64,000 bases of DNA from Cellulosimicrobium protaetiae. GTDB taxonomy: Bacteria; Actinomycetota; Actinomycetes; Actinomycetales; Cellulomonadaceae. The notes under the pieces are model-generated. The model worked only from the letters and a program-made list of their open reading frames with translations. It did not search any database and had not been told where the DNA came from. This document shows positions 26,781 to 35,644 of the stretch, piece after piece. The position numbers and the translations under genes were made by a program. How positions within the stretch are numbered: the stretch's first letter is position 1; each line of letters starts with the position of its first letter. The DNA lies in the NCBI RefSeq assembly GCF_009708005.2, contig NZ_CP052757.1, positions 124,001 to 188,000 on the forward strand, written 5' to 3'.

Positions 26781-26797
26781 CGTTAGATCAACTAACG
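26781..26797. promoter_or_regulatory. MarR operator between divergent genes
   Basis: CGTTAGATCAACTAACG is a perfect 6-bp inverted repeat with a 5-bp spacer. A further AACTAACG half-site lies at 26748-26755. The palindrome overlaps the likely -35 of the MarR gene and both sites flank the divergent start regions. Confidence 0.7.
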
Positions 26798-26816
26798 CAA
26801 GAGGTAGGATCGAGCC

Positions 26817-27302
26817 GTGGACACCGAGGACGACCTCCGCTTCGACCGCGGCGACGAGACGCCGGAACGACTCAAGGGCCAGTTCTCGCGCCTCGTCGGG
26901 ATGACCGCGGCCCAGACCCGTCGCGTCGCCGGCGACGCGCTGCGGAGCGTCGGCGCGCACAAGGACCACTTCGTCGTGCTCGCCGCGCTCGCGGAGCTCG
27001 GTCCCGCGAGCCAGTCGACCTTGTCGGACCGCACGCGCGTCTACCGCAGCGACCTCGTCACGGTGCTCAACGAGCTCACCGACGGCGGGTGGGTCCGCCG
27101 CTCACCCGACCCGGCGGACAAGCGCCGCAACGTCGTCTCGATCACGACCGCGGGGCAACGTCGCCTCGACGAGTTGGACGCGATCCTCCGCGAGGTCAAC
27201 GACCGGGTCCTGGCGCCGCTCTCCGCCGACGACCGCGCACGGCTCTTCCGGCTCCTGGAGCAGGTCAACGCCCATCTCGTCGCCGAGGCCGACGTCTCCT
27301 GA
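26817..27302 (+). CDS. MarR-family transcriptional regulator
   Basis: A 161-residue winged-helix protein with MarR features: helix H-K-D-H-F-V-V-L-A-A-L, S-Q-S-T-L-S-D-R-T as the first DNA-binding helix, the recognition helix R-S-D-L-V-T-V-L-N-E-L and the wing R-S-P-D-P-A-D-K-R-R-N-V-V-S-I-T. Dimerisation helices flank the domain. The GTG start is 6 bp after TAGGAT, so the mRNA is probably leaderless. It is divergent from the SnoaL-like gene and likely represses both through the palindrome between them. The inducing ligand is unknown. Confidence 0.9.
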   Translation: MDTEDDLRFDRGDETPERLKGQFSRLVGMTAAQTRRVAGDALRSVGAHKDHFVVLAALAELGPASQSTLSDRTRVYRSDLVTVLNELTDGGWVRRSPDPADKRRNVVSITTAGQRRLDELDAILREVNDRVLAPLSADDRARLFRLLEQVNAHLVAEADVS

Positions 27303-27320
27303 GGTGCAGGGCGTCGGTGC

Positions 27321-27920
27321 TCAGCCGGGCACGCGCTCCCGGGCGAGGCCGAACGTGAGCGACGGCAGCATCTCGAGCGCCCCGTGCGCCGCGGCGTAGT
27401 CCTTGAGGTCGCCGCGGAACACGACGCGGCCCGGCAGGTCGAGCAACGTCTGCGGCCGCACCTGCCACCGCTCCACACCGAGGTCGCACACCCCGGCGCC
27501 GTGCAGCACGTGGTAGACGAACTCCGAGCAGAAGAAGCGGTCCTCCGCCTCGTGCCCCCGGCCGAACCGGGCCCCGACCAGCCCGCGCACGTTGTAGGAG
27601 AACGCGTGCGAGTCCAGCAGGAACTCGGTGATCCGCACGCGGATCGCCTCGTGCTGCTCGGGCGTGACGGGGACCTCGAGCACGACCCCCGGCACGGCGT
27701 CCATGCCGCGGTAGAGACCGTCGTCGAACCGCTCGCGCCGGAAGCACCCGACGAACGGGTTCCCGGCGCGCCGGCGCCCGAAGCTGAACATGAGGTCGAG
27801 TCCCGGGTCGAGCGCCAGGGAGGAGTGCGTGAACTCGTCGCGGGTCGCCAGCGCGATGGTCCGGGAGAGGACCGTACGGCTGCGGGACAGGACGACGTAG
27901 ACGTTCACGCGAGTGACCAT
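27321..27920 (-). CDS. Permuted NlpC/P60-like (YiiX/YebB-type) cysteine hydrolase
   Basis: This 199-residue protein has the layout of permuted papain-like hydrolases. An early strand V-N-V-Y-V-V-L-S precedes the catalytic-type His32 in F-T-H-S-S-L-A-L, and the nucleophile-type Cys131 comes late in F-F-C-S-E-F-V-Y-H-V-L, with Glu133 close by. In this superfamily the enzymes cut peptide or amide bonds in cell wall, lipids or proteins. No signal peptide is seen, so it probably acts inside the cell. It lies 50 bp after the papain-toxin-like gene on the same strand, and the two may be cotranscribed. Confidence 0.7.
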   Translation of the reverse strand: MVTRVNVYVVLSRSRTVLSRTIALATRDEFTHSSLALDPGLDLMFSFGRRRAGNPFVGCFRRERFDDGLYRGMDAVPGVVLEVPVTPEQHEAIRVRITEFLLDSHAFSYNVRGLVGARFGRGHEAEDRFFCSEFVYHVLHGAGVCDLGVERWQVRPQTLLDLPGRVVFRGDLKDYAAAHGALEMLPSLTFGLARERVPG

Positions 27921-27970
27921 ACGATGCCCGGGCCCGCAAGTGGAACGTCCCGGGCGAGTAATTTGTCCGG

Positions 27971-30154
27971 TCAGCCCTCGGCGAGCGCCCCGAGGACCTG
28001 CTCGGCGAGCCGCGGGGGGAACTGCGCCACGGCGTCACGCACGTCGAAACCGAGGTCCTCGGCGTCCCGGAACGCACCGGACGCCCGGGCCGGGTCCGGG
28101 AGCGAACCGTCGCCGGTGAGCAGCATGACGCCCGCGGTGAAGGCCGCGCGCCCGTTGCCCTTCTCGCCCGCCGCGAGGTACAGCTCGAGGGCCCGAGCCG
28201 AGTCCCGCGGACGACCACGGCCCGTCGCGTGCTCCGCGGCGAGGTTGTAGAGCGCGCGCGGGTGGCCGGCCTCCGCCGCCCGCTCGAGGAGCGCGCGCGA
28301 GCGCACCTCGTCCACCGGCGTGCCCTGCCCGGTCGCGGTGAGGACGGACAGCTCGAAGAGCGCGTCGGCGTTCCCCCGGCGCGCCGCCTCGTCGTGGTCG
28401 GACACGGCGCCCGCGGCGTCCTGCGCGAACCCGTAGCCGTTGTAGCGCATCCACCCGCGCAGCACGTGCGCGGTGCCGTCGGGGTCGTCCTCGCACAGGC
28501 GGTCGACCCGGGCGGCCGCCTCCGACGCGACCGGGAGCCGGCGGAAGTACGCCTCGCGCACCCACGCCGTCGCGGCCTCGCGCGACACCGGGTCCGCGCC
28601 ACCGGCGTCCGCCTTGCGGTACGTGTCGACGAGCACCTGGCCCGCGTCCCCCGGCAGCAGCCCGATCATGTGCTCGTTGCGGACGAACGCGTCGCGGAGC
28701 CCGTGCGCCGCGGCCAGGACCCGCTCGCGGCTCGCGGCGCGGTCGTCGAGCGCGTCGCGCGCGGCCTCGTACGCCACGCTGCCGCGCGGGCGGGACGTGC
28801 CCGACGTCGCCGCGCCCGCAGGTGCGTCACTCGCCGTGCCGTCGCCCGCCGGGGCGGGCGCCCCCGTCGTCGGCTCCTGCCGCGCGGCCGCCCGCGCCGC
28901 GTCCTGTGCGTCGGCGTCCCAGACGAGCTCGCCGTCGGGATTCCAGATCTGGTTCGTCCGGTTCTTCGCCCACACCGCACGGAAGCCGACGGGGAGCGAG
29001 AGGTACCGCACCAGGTGCGGTGCGGAGCGGTACACCTCGTGCGCCGGCACGTCGACCACGCCTCCCCGCGGCTGCGCGGCGGACGGCTTGACGACCCACC
29101 CCGACGCGGTGTCGGTGGGTTCGTAGCGGTGCACGTGAACCTCCGGTGCGTCGTACACGCCCTGGAACACCTTGACCGTCTGGACGAACCGGGTCGGCCG
29201 CGGGTCGACCTTGCAGAACGCCGCCATCTCACGGGTTCGCCGGTACGCGTCGAGCATCGGGTCGACGTCGCTGGTGAGCGTCGTGACGCCGTCCTTCGTC
29301 AGGTCCGTCGCCGAGACCCGCAGGTCGTCGCCGTCCGCAGCCAGGACGGTCCACCAGAACCCGTACCAGCTTCCGCGCCCCGCGGTGACGGCCGCGGGGT
29401 CCGTCGACCCGTAGTAGCCGAGGAGATCCGCCGCCCACGGCAGGAGCTCGGGCGTCGTCCGCAGCCACACCCGACGCCCGTGGCGCGAGCGGGTCTCCGC
29501 GGTGACCGTCTCCGGCCTGCGTGTCGGGGAGCCGTTCGCCCACCAGCGCACGGCGTCCGCCGCCGGGGGCCATGCCGCCCGCCCGTTCGCGATCGGGTCG
29601 AGCGCCTGCACCGACTCGCCGTCGAAGTACGCGACGTACCAGTGGCCCGGCCCGTGCGCGCGGTCGATGCCGACGACGAGGTACGAGCCCTTCCCCTGGG
29701 CACGGAGCCGCTCGGCGATCTCGTCGGGGGTCGTCTGCTCGAAGGTGCCCCCGACGAGCTCCGCGAGCTCCGCCTCGCTCGGGCCGGAGGGGGTCGCAGG
29801 CTGCGCCGGCTCGCCGCGCAGGATCCCGACCATCGAGGCCACCGCGGACGCCGCGTGGTTCACGGGGAGCGTGGCGGCGTTCGCCTCGTTGCGGTGGCCC
29901 GCGGCGAACGCCTCCACCATCTGCGCCTGCGTGAAGCAGGACTCGCGCACGTACGCCGCCCCGTCGAACCCGACGACGGCCTGCGCACCACCGCGGCCCG
30001 GGGTCCACACGTGGAACCCGCCCGGGACGACCTTGTTCAGCCGCGCGACCGTGGCGACGTCGACGCCGAGGAGGGCCGCGGCCCGGTCGGCGAGGTGCGG
30101 GAAGCCCTCGGTCCAGTGCTGGTCCTGCGGGGCTTGGGCGTTCGCGTCGGTCAC
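27971..30154 (-). CDS. Papain-toxin-like domain protein with Sel1 repeats
   Basis: A 727-residue cytosolic protein. Residues about 85-200 resemble the papain-fold toxin/glutamine deamidase (Tox-PL) layout: V-G-G-T-F, D-E-I-A-E-R-L, G-K-G-S-Y-L-V-V-G-I-D, then G-H-W-Y-V-A-Y-F-D-G (His171) and A-L-D-P-I (Asp186). The cysteine expected before this region is replaced by Ala/Asn-rich sequence, so the domain may be inactive; Cys73 is the nearest alternative. The middle is unrecognised. The last ~120 residues are Sel1-like repeats (G-N-A-D-A-L-F-E-L-S, G-H-P-R-A-L-Y-N-L-A), which bind proteins. The GTG start follows a TACCCT box by 6 bp. No secretion signal or immunity gene is evident. Confidence 0.65.
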   Translation of the reverse strand: MTDANAQAPQDQHWTEGFPHLADRAAALLGVDVATVARLNKVVPGGFHVWTPGRGGAQAVVGFDGAAYVRESCFTQAQMVEAFAAGHRNEANAATLPVNHAASAVASMVGILRGEPAQPATPSGPSEAELAELVGGTFEQTTPDEIAERLRAQGKGSYLVVGIDRAHGPGHWYVAYFDGESVQALDPIANGRAAWPPAADAVRWWANGSPTRRPETVTAETRSRHGRRVWLRTTPELLPWAADLLGYYGSTDPAAVTAGRGSWYGFWWTVLAADGDDLRVSATDLTKDGVTTLTSDVDPMLDAYRRTREMAAFCKVDPRPTRFVQTVKVFQGVYDAPEVHVHRYEPTDTASGWVVKPSAAQPRGGVVDVPAHEVYRSAPHLVRYLSLPVGFRAVWAKNRTNQIWNPDGELVWDADAQDAARAAARQEPTTGAPAPAGDGTASDAPAGAATSGTSRPRGSVAYEAARDALDDRAASRERVLAAAHGLRDAFVRNEHMIGLLPGDAGQVLVDTYRKADAGGADPVSREAATAWVREAYFRRLPVASEAAARVDRLCEDDPDGTAHVLRGWMRYNGYGFAQDAAGAVSDHDEAARRGNADALFELSVLTATGQGTPVDEVRSRALLERAAEAGHPRALYNLAAEHATGRGRPRDSARALELYLAAGEKGNGRAAFTAGVMLLTGDGSLPDPARASGAFRDAEDLGFDVRDAVAQFPPRLAEQVLGALAEG

Positions 30155-30272
30155 GGGGAGAGGGTAGCGGCGGGCCCCCGCGCACCGCACCGCCCCGGCA
30201 TGGGGACCGGTCCCCATGACAGCGTGCGCCGGGTGCCGGGCGGGGGTCGGCGAGAGGTCGGCCGGGTGCCGG

Positions 30273-31124
30273 TCAGCCGCGCGCCCGGCGCAGCACGGCC
30301 TCCGCGTGGCGCAGGACGGGGCCGTCGACCATGCGGCCGTCGTGGGTGAAGACGGCGTCCGGTCCGCCGGGGTTCGCGGCCGCCGCGTCGAGCAGCGCCC
30401 GCGCCACGGCCACCTCGTCGGGCGTCGGGGCGTAGGCGGCGCGGATCACGGGGACGTGGCTGGGGTGGATGCACGCGGTCGCGGCGAACCCCGACGCGGC
30501 CGCGTCCTCCGCCTCGTCCTGGAGCCCGTCGAGGTCGCCGACGTCGACGTGCACGGCGTCGACCGCAGCCTTGCCCGCCGCGCCGGCCGCGAGCAGGACC
30601 GCGGACCGCGCGTGCCGCGCGACGTCCCGGTACGACCCGTCCGGGAGTCGGCTCGACGTCCCACCGAGCGACGCGACGAGGTCCTCCGCACCCCACATCA
30701 GCGCGACGACCTCGGGCCGTCGGGCGAGCTCCGGTGCCGCGAGCACGCCGGCCGCCGTCTCGCACAGCGCGAGGACCCGCGCGCCCGGGAGGCTCGCCGC
30801 GAGCGCCCCCAGCGAGCCGAGCAGCTCCGGCCCGGCCTTGGGGACCATGACCGTCCGCAGCCGCGTGTCCGCGAGCGCCGCCACGTCGAGCGCGTGCTCG
30901 GGCGTCCCGACGGCGTTGACCCGCACGACCGTCCGCGCCGGGTCGAGCGTCGCGGACGCCTCGACGACCGCGCGCCGAGCGGCGTCCTTCGCAGGCGCGG
31001 CGACGGCGTCCTCGAGGTCGAGGATCACGGCGTCGGCGCGGTCGGCGGCCTTGCCGAACCGGTCGGGCCGGTCGCCGGGGCAGAACAGCAGCGCGGGCCC
31101 GAGCCCGAACCCGGGCTCGCTCAC
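30273..31124 (-). CDS. citE: CitE-like beta-hydroxyacyl-CoA lyase (HpcH/HpaI family)
   Basis: A 283-residue TIM-barrel enzyme with CitE-type motifs: [11 protein letters not shown] near the start, [11 protein letters not shown] with the metal-binding acid, [22 protein letters not shown] and G-A-E-D-L. In Mycobacterium tuberculosis the counterpart (Rv2498c) is a beta-hydroxyacyl-CoA lyase used in leucine and itaconate breakdown, and lies in the same gene set. Here it should split the last hydroxyacyl-CoA to acetyl-CoA and acetoacetate. The GTG at 31124 overlaps the maoC stop; a second GTG one codon upstream is possible. It is the last gene of the operon. Confidence 0.85.
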   Translation of the reverse strand: MSEPGFGLGPALLFCPGDRPDRFGKAADRADAVILDLEDAVAAPAKDAARRAVVEASATLDPARTVVRVNAVGTPEHALDVAALADTRLRTVMVPKAGPELLGSLGALAASLPGARVLALCETAAGVLAAPELARRPEVVALMWGAEDLVASLGGTSSRLPDGSYRDVARHARSAVLLAAGAAGKAAVDAVHVDVGDLDGLQDEAEDAAASGFAATACIHPSHVPVIRAAYAPTPDEVAVARALLDAAAANPGGPDAVFTHDGRMVDGPVLRHAEAVLRRARG

Positions 31125-31792
31125 CACGCGCCCTCCTCGTCGCCGCGCTCGAGAACCGGCTCGTGCACCCCCGCCGCGTGCTCGCCGAACCCGGGCTCGT
31201 CGTCCCGCCCGGTGCCGAGCCCTGGGATGTCGCCGGGCTCGGCGGCCTGGGTGACCACAGACCCGGGTTGGGCGGAGGCGCCAGACGACCGGGCGCCGTC
31301 GGGCACCGCAGTGGACGCCGCCTCGTGGGCGGCGCGGGTCCAGAAGAGGGCGGTGCGGACGGCGCGCGCGACGAGGACGCCGTCCTGGTTGAGGCCGCGG
31401 TGCTCGAGCGTCACGACGCCCTGGCCGGGGCGCGACGCCGACAACCGCTTCTCGACGACCTCCGTCTCCGCGTAGAGCGTGTCGCCATGGAACAGCGGCT
31501 TGGGGAACTCGACCTCGCGGAAACCGAGGTTCGCGACGATCGTCCCCTGCGTGACCTGCCCGACCGACAGCCCGACGAGCGTGGACAGCGTCATCATCGA
31601 GTTCACGAGCCGCTGCCCGAACGGCTGCGTCGCGGCCCACGCGGCGTCGAGGTGCAACGCCTGGTGGTTCATCGTGAGCGTCGAGAAGACGACGTCGTCC
31701 GCCTCCGTGAGCGTGCGGCCGGGCCGGTGGCGGTACACCACGCCCGTCTCCAGCTCGTCGTAGTACAGGCCCCGCTGGACCACCTCGCGCAT
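31121..31792 (-). CDS. MaoC-like enoyl-CoA hydratase with repeat-derived tail
   Basis: Residues 1-160 form a hot-dog fold MaoC hydratase: [37 protein letters not shown] and [10 protein letters not shown]. The counterpart in M. tuberculosis (Rv2499c) sits beside CitE and hydrates unsaturated branched acyl-CoA, so 3-methylglutaconyl-CoA or itaconyl-CoA is the likely substrate (inference). Residues about 164-223 are an extra disordered tail. Most of it (codons 174-203) is encoded by overlapping 60-bp palindromic repeats. The ATG follows AAGGGAGCAG. It overlaps the citE start. Confidence 0.85.
   Translation of the reverse strand: MREVVQRGLYYDELETGVVYRHRPGRTLTEADDVVFSTLTMNHQALHLDAAWAATQPFGQRLVNSMMTLSTLVGLSVGQVTQGTIVANLGFREVEFPKPLFHGDTLYAETEVVEKRLSASRPGQGVVTLEHRGLNQDGVLVARAVRTALFWTRAAHEAASTAVPDGARSSGASAQPGSVVTQAAEPGDIPGLGTGRDDEPGFGEHAAGVHEPVLERGDEEGAW
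31184..31273. repeat. Palindromic element family 3: two overlapping 60-bp copies in maoC
   Basis: Copy a is 31184-31243 and copy b 31214-31273, sharing 30 bp, so three 30-bp half-units lie head to tail. Copy b is codons 174-193 and copy a codons 184-203 of maoC, exactly in phase. Copy b reads [10 protein letters not shown] and ends I-P-G-L-G, like the two bkdC linker copies. Confidence 0.75.
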
Positions 31793-31855
31793 CGCTGCTC
31801 CCTTCCTCGCCCCGGTCTCGACCGGCCGTCCGCCGAGAACGCCCCCACCCGCCGT

Positions 31856-31910
31856 CGAGCACGACATGAGGGACGGAAAAGGCCGGAAAACGTCCGTCAT
31901 GTCGTGCTCG
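31856..31910. repeat. Palindromic element family 1, copy 4
   Basis: 20-bp arms (31856-31875, 31891-31910) with one mismatch around a 15-nt loop, 55 bp in all. It lies between the fadE and maoC genes of one operon. The stem base G-A-C-G pairs with C-G-T-C, whereas copy 1 has G-T-C-G with C-G-A-C at the same place, a paired change. Confidence 0.85.
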
Positions 31911-31923
31911 GCCTTCACCGTGT

Positions 31924-33099
31924 TTAACCGTCCAGTCCCAGGCTCCTCGCGATGATCATGAGCTGCACCTCGGTGGTCCCCTCCCCGACCTCGAGCACCT
32001 TGGCGTCGCGGTAGTGGCGGGCGACCGGGTTCTCGTTGAGGAAGCCGTAGCCGCCGAAGATCTGGGAGGCGTCGCGCGCGTTCGCCATCGCGGCCTCGCC
32101 ACCGACGAGCTTCGCGACCGACGCCTCCGCCTTGAACGGCTTGCCCGCGACGAGCTTGTGCGCGGCGTCGAGCCACGCGAGCCGGGCCGTGTGGACGCGG
32201 GCCTGCATGCGCGCGAGCGTGAACGCGACGTGCTGGTTCTCCCCGATCGACCGCCCGAACACGACCCGTTCCTTCGCGTACCGCAGCGCCTCCTCGAGGC
32301 AGCCCTGCGCGGCACCGGTCGCGAGCGCGGCGAACGCGATGCGGCCCTCGTCGAGCGCGCGCAGGAAGTTCGCGTACCCGCGGCCGCGCTCGCCGAGCAG
32401 GTTGCCCTCCGGGACCCTGACGTCGGTCAGCGTGAGGGGGTGCGTGTCGGACGTGTGCCAGCCGACCTTGTCGTACGACGGCCCGACCTCGAGCCCCGGC
32501 GTCCCCGCCGGCACGATGATGCTCGACAGCTCCTTGCGCACCTCGCCGTCCTGGCTGACGTGCTCGCCCGTGACAGCCGTGATCGTCACGAGGCTCGTGA
32601 TCGGCGTCCCGGAGTTGGTGATGAACTGCTTGGACCCGTCGATCACCCACTCGTCGCCGTCCAGCCGCGCGGTCGTGCGGGTGCCGCCCGCGTCGGAGCC
32701 GGCGTCGGCCTCCGTGAGCCCGAACGCCGCGAGCGCCCGCCCCGCGAGCAGGTCGGGCAGCCAGCGCTCCTGCTGCTCGCGCGACCCGTGCCGGTAGATC
32801 GGCACGATCCCCAGCCCCACGCCCGCCTCGAGCGTCACGGCGATGGACTGGTCGACGCGCGCGAGCGCCTCCACCGCGAGGCACAGCGACACGTAGTCCT
32901 TGCCCTGCCCGCCGATCTCTCGCGGGAACGGCAGCCCGAACAGCCCCAGCTCCCCCATCTGCGCGATGATCTCCATCGGCAGGCGGCGCTCGGTGTCGTA
33001 CCGGTAGGCGGCGGGCGCGACGACGCTGTCCGCGAAGTCGCGCACCACCTGGCTGAGCTTCCGCTGCTCGTCGTCGAGCAGGACGTCGGCCTCGATCAT
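31924..33099 (-). CDS. Acyl-CoA dehydrogenase (FadE19-like, isovaleryl-CoA type)
   Basis: A 391-residue flavoprotein of the usual length. FAD/substrate motifs are present: [53 protein letters not shown] and the C-terminal E-G-T-T-E-V-Q. By gene neighbourhood it oxidises isovaleryl-CoA to 3-methylcrotonyl-CoA (and perhaps other branched acyl-CoAs), passing electrons to ETF. The start has a GGGAGC site. It lies between accA1 and maoC in the operon; both flanking gaps contain palindromic elements. Confidence 0.9.
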   Translation of the reverse strand: MIEADVLLDDEQRKLSQVVRDFADSVVAPAAYRYDTERRLPMEIIAQMGELGLFGLPFPREIGGQGKDYVSLCLAVEALARVDQSIAVTLEAGVGLGIVPIYRHGSREQQERWLPDLLAGRALAAFGLTEADAGSDAGGTRTTARLDGDEWVIDGSKQFITNSGTPITSLVTITAVTGEHVSQDGEVRKELSSIIVPAGTPGLEVGPSYDKVGWHTSDTHPLTLTDVRVPEGNLLGERGRGYANFLRALDEGRIAFAALATGAAQGCLEEALRYAKERVVFGRSIGENQHVAFTLARMQARVHTARLAWLDAAHKLVAGKPFKAEASVAKLVGGEAAMANARDASQIFGGYGFLNENPVARHYRDAKVLEVGEGTTEVQLMIIARSLGLDG

Positions 33100-33125
33100 T
33101 GATGCTCCCTGGGTGTCGGAGTGGT

Positions 33126-33177
33126 GCCGAGAGAGCGACGACCGGTCGGGGTAGCGACCGGCGACCGCTCTCTCGGC
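33126..33177. repeat. Intercistronic inverted repeat between accA1 and fadE
   Basis: Perfect 12-bp arms GCCGAGAGAGCG (33126-33137) and CGCTCTCTCGGC (33166-33177), with an inner GACCGGTC/GCGACCGGC pairing. Its 52-bp length is close to the other elements but the arms differ. It sits inside the operon, so full termination is unlikely. Confidence 0.7.
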
Positions 33178-33186
33178 GGGTGGTCG

Positions 33187-35640
33187 CTATCTCGGTGGTG
33201 CGGGCTCGGGTGTCGGTGCGGGCACGGGACGGACGACGGCGACCACCTGGTCCCGGCGCACGAGGTCGCCGGGGCGCACGCGCACGGTCGCGACGCCGTC
33301 GTGCGGGGCGAGCACGGGGTGCTCCATCTTCATGGCCTCGACCGTGACGAGGACGGCGCCCGCGGCGACGGGCTCGCCGTCCGCGACGGCCGTCACGACC
33401 GTGCCGGGCATGGCGGCGCGCACCTCGGGGTCGGTCGCGCCGGTCGCGTCGCCCCGTGCTCGACGGCGGTCGTCCCGCGCCCGCGCCGCGCGCTGCTCGC
33501 GGTCAGGGGCGGCCAGGGCGACGGTCCGCCCGCTGCGCCACAGCCACACCGTCGCGGGCTCGCCGTCGGCGGACGGCACGTCGAGAGCGAGCCGCACGCG
33601 CTCCCGGACGCCGTCGACGGTGACCCACCACGCGCCCTCGGCGCCGGGTTCGTGCTCGAGCGACGCCCGCACCGCCCGCGGGCGAGCGGCGCCGGGGTCC
33701 CACCCACCGCCGTCGGGCTCGCGCTCCTGCGGCCACTGCACGACGGCGTCCCCCGCCACCCCGCTGACCCGCACCTCGTGCATGCCCCCGGCGGCATCGA
33801 CGAGCACGACCCGCCGCGCCGCCGCGGGCCCGTTGAGCCGCCACCCGTCGCCCATCCGCCACGGGTCGCCGGCCGCCGCCACTCCGCCGTCGAGCAGGCG
33901 GTCGTGGTCCGTCCCGCCGCCCGGACGAGCCGCAACCACCTGCTCGACGAGGAACAGCGCCGCGGCGACGAACTCGACCCAGTCCGCGCCGTCGGACGGC
34001 GAGCGGACCACCGAGGCGAGGGGGCGGGGGGTGTGCGCGCCGTCGTGGTCGGGCCTGGCGGGAGCGCCCGAGGAACGAGGGCGCGGATGGTAGACGGCGC
34101 GCACACCCCCCGCCCCCTCGCCGGACCCGACCACAGACCCGACCACAGACCCAGCCCCAGCCCCAGCCCCAGCCCCAGCCGACACGAGCCGGTCGATCAG
34201 CCCGGTGTCGAGCCGCCCCGCCCGCACGTCACCGTCCGCGAGCAGAGACCGCAGGAACGCCGTGTTCGTCTCGACCCCCAGCACCACGGTCCGCGCGAGC
34301 AGCCCGTCGAGCTGGTCGACGGCTTCGTCGCGCGTCTCTCCCCACGCGACGGCCTTCGCGAGCATGGGGTCGTAGTGCCCGCCCACGACGGCACCGGGGG
34401 AGATCCCCGAGTCGAGGCGCAGCGGAGAGGCGCCGGGCCCGGCGGGGACGTCGGCGTCGTCGTACACGAGGACCGACCCGGTGGCCGGGAGGAACCCGCG
34501 CTCGGGCGACTCGGCGTAGAGCCGGGCCTCGACGGCGTGGCCGCGGAGCACGACGTCGTCCTGGGCGATCCCGAGCGGCGCGCCCGCCGCGACGCGGAGC
34601 TGGAGCTCGACGAGGTCGAGGCCGGTGACCATCTCGGTGACGGGGTGCTCGACCTGGAGCCGCGTGTTCATCTCGATGAAGAAGAACTCGTCCGGGCGCG
34701 CGGCGGGGACGAGGAACTCGACCGTCCCGGCGCCGACGTACCCGACGGACCGCGCGACCTCGCACGCGGCCTCGCCCATCCGGGCACGCTGCGCCTCGGT
34801 GAGGAGCGGCGACGGTGCCTCCTCGACGACCTTCTGGTGGCGGCGCTGGAGCGAGCACTCGCGCTCGCCGAGGTGGACGACGGTCCCGTGCGTGTCGGCC
34901 AGCACCTGCACCTCGATGTGGCGCGGTGCCTCGACGAGCCGTTCGAGGAGGAGCGTGTCGTCGCCGAACGACGACGCGGCGACCCGTCGGGCGGAGGCCA
35001 GCGCTCCGGGCAGGTCGTCGGCCGTGTGGACGACGACCATCCCCTTGCCCCCGCCCCCGGCGGAGGGCTTGACGAGCAGCGGGAAGCCGACGGCGCCGGC
35101 GGCGGCGACCAGGTCGTCGTCGCCCATCCCGGGCTCGCCAGCGCCGGGCACGAGGGGGACGCCCCGCGCGCCGACGATGCTCTTGGCGGCCAGCTTGTCG
35201 GCCATCGCCTCGAGCGCGTCGACGCCCGGACCCACGAACGCGATCCCGGCGCGCTCGCACGCGCGGGCGAGGGCGGGGTTCTCGGACAGGAACCCGTAGC
35301 CGGGGTGGACCGCATCGGCACCGGTCGCGACGGCGGCGGCGACGACGGCGTCGACGTCGAGGTAGCTGCGCGCCGCGGGCGCGGGCCCGAGCCGGACCGC
35401 GACGTCGGCCTCGCGCACGTGGCGGGCGTCGGCGTCGGCGTCGGAGAACACGGCGACCGACCGGACGCCGAGCCGCCGCAGCGTGCCGATCACGCGGCAC
35501 GCGATCTCCCCGCGGTTCGCGACGAGGACCGCGCGGAACCCGGGACCGCCGGTCGGGCGGTCCGCCGGCCGGTCCGTCGGGCGCGCGGACGGCTGGTCCG
35601 CCGGGTGGGTGCTCGCGCCGTGGGGGCTGTCGGAGGTCAT
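33187..35640 (-). CDS. accA1: AccA1: biotin carboxylase / biotin carrier subunit of a branched acyl-CoA carboxylase
   Basis: An 817-residue alpha subunit. The N-terminal biotin carboxylase starts [13 protein letters not shown] and contains S-A-G-G-G-G-K-G-M as ATP loop and [16 protein letters not shown]. The C-terminal carrier has E-A-M-K-M-E-H, where the Lys is biotinylated. With AccD1 it should carboxylate 3-methylcrotonyl-CoA. It is much longer than typical (~660), owing to Ala/Gly repeats and a 36-codon palindromic insertion at codons 507-542 between the two functional parts. The ATG at 35640 is used; an upstream ATG at 35673 would overlap accD1. It lies 4 bp after accD1. Confidence 0.9.
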   Translation of the reverse strand: MTSDSPHGASTHPADQPSARPTDRPADRPTGGPGFRAVLVANRGEIACRVIGTLRRLGVRSVAVFSDADADARHVREADVAVRLGPAPAARSYLDVDAVVAAAVATGADAVHPGYGFLSENPALARACERAGIAFVGPGVDALEAMADKLAAKSIVGARGVPLVPGAGEPGMGDDDLVAAAGAVGFPLLVKPSAGGGGKGMVVVHTADDLPGALASARRVAASSFGDDTLLLERLVEAPRHIEVQVLADTHGTVVHLGERECSLQRRHQKVVEEAPSPLLTEAQRARMGEAACEVARSVGYVGAGTVEFLVPAARPDEFFFIEMNTRLQVEHPVTEMVTGLDLVELQLRVAAGAPLGIAQDDVVLRGHAVEARLYAESPERGFLPATGSVLVYDDADVPAGPGASPLRLDSGISPGAVVGGHYDPMLAKAVAWGETRDEAVDQLDGLLARTVVLGVETNTAFLRSLLADGDVRAGRLDTGLIDRLVSAGAGAGAGAGSVVGSVVGSGEGAGGVRAVYHPRPRSSGAPARPDHDGAHTPRPLASVVRSPSDGADWVEFVAAALFLVEQVVAARPGGGTDHDRLLDGGVAAAGDPWRMGDGWRLNGPAAARRVVLVDAAGGMHEVRVSGVAGDAVVQWPQEREPDGGGWDPGAARPRAVRASLEHEPGAEGAWWVTVDGVRERVRLALDVPSADGEPATVWLWRSGRTVALAAPDREQRAARARDDRRRARGDATGATDPEVRAAMPGTVVTAVADGEPVAAGAVLVTVEAMKMEHPVLAPHDGVATVRVRPGDLVRRDQVVAVVRPVPAPTPEPAPPR
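34015..34122. repeat. 108-bp palindromic insertion in accA1 (perfect 30-bp arms)
   Basis: Arms 34015-34044 and 34093-34122 are perfect 30-bp inverted repeats around 48 bp. The element coincides exactly with codons 507-542, encoding a Pro/Arg/Gly-rich segment with [13 protein letters not shown]. Part of the arm and spacer (34037-34054) is identical to an 18-bp stretch in accD1. Confidence 0.85.
34127..34179. repeat. Short tandem repeats in accA1
   Basis: Next to the 108-bp palindrome are two copies of the 12-bp unit GACCACAGACCC and about five copies of the 6-bp unit CCAGCC/CCAGCC-like. They encode G-S-V-V-G-S-V-V and A-G-A-G-A-G-A-G. Slippage here would keep the frame. Confidence 0.7.
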
Positions 35641-35644
35641 CGGC

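Noticed and set aside
27971-30154. Active secreted polymorphic toxin
   Set aside because: No signal, WXG/PAAR/VgrG or repeat trafficking domain, the expected Cys is missing, and no immunity gene follows.
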